From Promicromonospora thailandica (GTDB lineage: Bacteria > Actinomycetota > Actinomycetes > Actinomycetales > Cellulomonadaceae): DNA of 64,000 bases. Location: contig NZ_JAMTCS010000002.1 of NCBI RefSeq assembly GCF_024171955.1, positions 62,001 through 126,000 on the forward strand. Reading direction: 5' to 3'. The stretch's first letter is position 1; the number at the start of each line of letters is the position of its first letter. This document shows, in pieces, positions 63,606-64,000 of this stretch. The notes under the pieces are model-generated. The model searched no databases. It saw only the letters and a list, made by a program, of their open reading frames with translations, and was not told where the DNA came from. The position numbers and the translations under genes are program-made.

Positions 63606-64000
63606 CCTCGCCGCCCTCCTCGAGGGCTTCACCACCGTGCTGCACCCGGTGTACCTGCTGTACGCGCTGTTCGGCGTGTTCGTCGGCACCGCCGTGGGCG
63701 TGCTGCCGGGCATCGGCCCGGCCATGGCGATCGCGCTGCTCCTGCCGCTCACCTACACCCTGGAGCCGACGGCGGCCATCATCGTCTTCGCGGGCATCTA
63801 CTACGGCGGCATGTACGGCGGGTCGACGACGTCGATCCTGCTCAACACCCCCGGCGAGTCCGCCTCGATCGTGACCGCCATCGAGGGCAACAAGATGGCG
63901 CGTGCCGGCCGTGGGGCGGCGGCGCTCGCCACCGCCGCGATCGGCTCGTTCGTCGCCGGCACGCTCGCCACCGTGGCGCTCACGTTCCTGGCCCCCGTGG
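63598..64000 (+). CDS. tctA: Tripartite tricarboxylate transporter large membrane subunit, cut by the window edge
   Basis: The first 134 residues of TctA are visible. The frame shows [33 protein letters not shown] and [28 protein letters not shown], the highly conserved N-terminal blocks. Full length in the family is about 500 residues. The GTG start lies inside the tctB gene. Confidence 0.94.
   Translation, partial: MDNLAALLEGFTTVLHPVYLLYALFGVFVGTAVGVLPGIGPAMAIALLLPLTYTLEPTAAIIVFAGIYYGGMYGGSTTSILLNTPGESASIVTAIEGNKMARAGRGAAALATAAIGSFVAGTLATVALTFLAPV

Overview
The window is very GC-rich DNA with GTG and ATG starts, ATGA/GTGA start-stop overlaps and dense coding on both strands. Gene content points to an actinobacterium of the order Micrococcales, probably near Cellulomonadaceae/Promicromonosporaceae: a DUF5926–glycosyltransferase–diacylglycerol kinase–serS block, an SCO7613-type giant membrane protein, a Septum_form protein, an LAXTG (class E) sortase substrate and an HspR/HAIR-controlled clpB. 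The genus is an inference. I found no rRNA, tRNA, CRISPR, insertion sequence or prophage. The left edge cuts hemC and the right edge cuts tctA.

Layout. 1-5.2 kb: haem synthesis, hemE-hemY-hemC on the minus strand, divergent from hemA. 5.4-7.9 kb: two exported proteins with near-identical translation starts and signal peptides, one Val/Gly-repetitive and one LAXTG-anchored. 7.9-9.2 kb: a CaiB/BaiF CoA-transferase split by a frameshift. 9.3-19.8 kb: a long plus-strand run of DUF5926, glycosyltransferase, lipid kinase, a 1450-residue internally duplicated membrane protein, serS and two tandem HAD phosphatases. 20-24.5 kb: map, divergent from a sugar ABC importer. 24.5-26.6 kb: alkylation repair (ogt, ada-alkA). 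26.7-34.8 kb: giant membrane protein, hydrolase, LppM-like lipoprotein and an ArsR/MFS pair. 35.5-41.1 kb: a GntR-controlled organic-acid cluster (two TauE-type permeases flank it, with a MatC-type carrier, a CoA-transferase and a fused carboxyltransferase). 41.2-49.6 kb: TauE, chloramphenicol phosphotransferase-like kinase, clpB, an HTH regulator, a Septum_form protein and exonuclease III. 49.8-58.3 kb: a peptide ABC importer whose second permease and both ATPases are one polypeptide, followed by a large secreted subtilase that could supply its substrates. 58.4-64 kb: hydrolase, rhodanese and a CitA/CitB-type two-component system divergent from a tripartite tricarboxylate transporter (tctCBA).

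The most unusual feature is a 68-bp palindromic element present in frame in two unrelated enzymes, hemY (1621-1688) and ada-alkA (25994-26061). Both copies add nearly the same 22-residue peptide. Long, near-perfect palindromes that share a CGARGTNG core but differ in sequence also sit between genes at 19802, 24466 and 41107, and another without that core at 58326. Together they suggest a family of small palindromic elements that can settle both between and inside genes. Other notable structures are five GTGCAC boxes at an exact 13-bp period in the ArsR promoter, a direct-repeat pair shared by the two exported-protein leaders, and a tandem-repeat leader before tctC.
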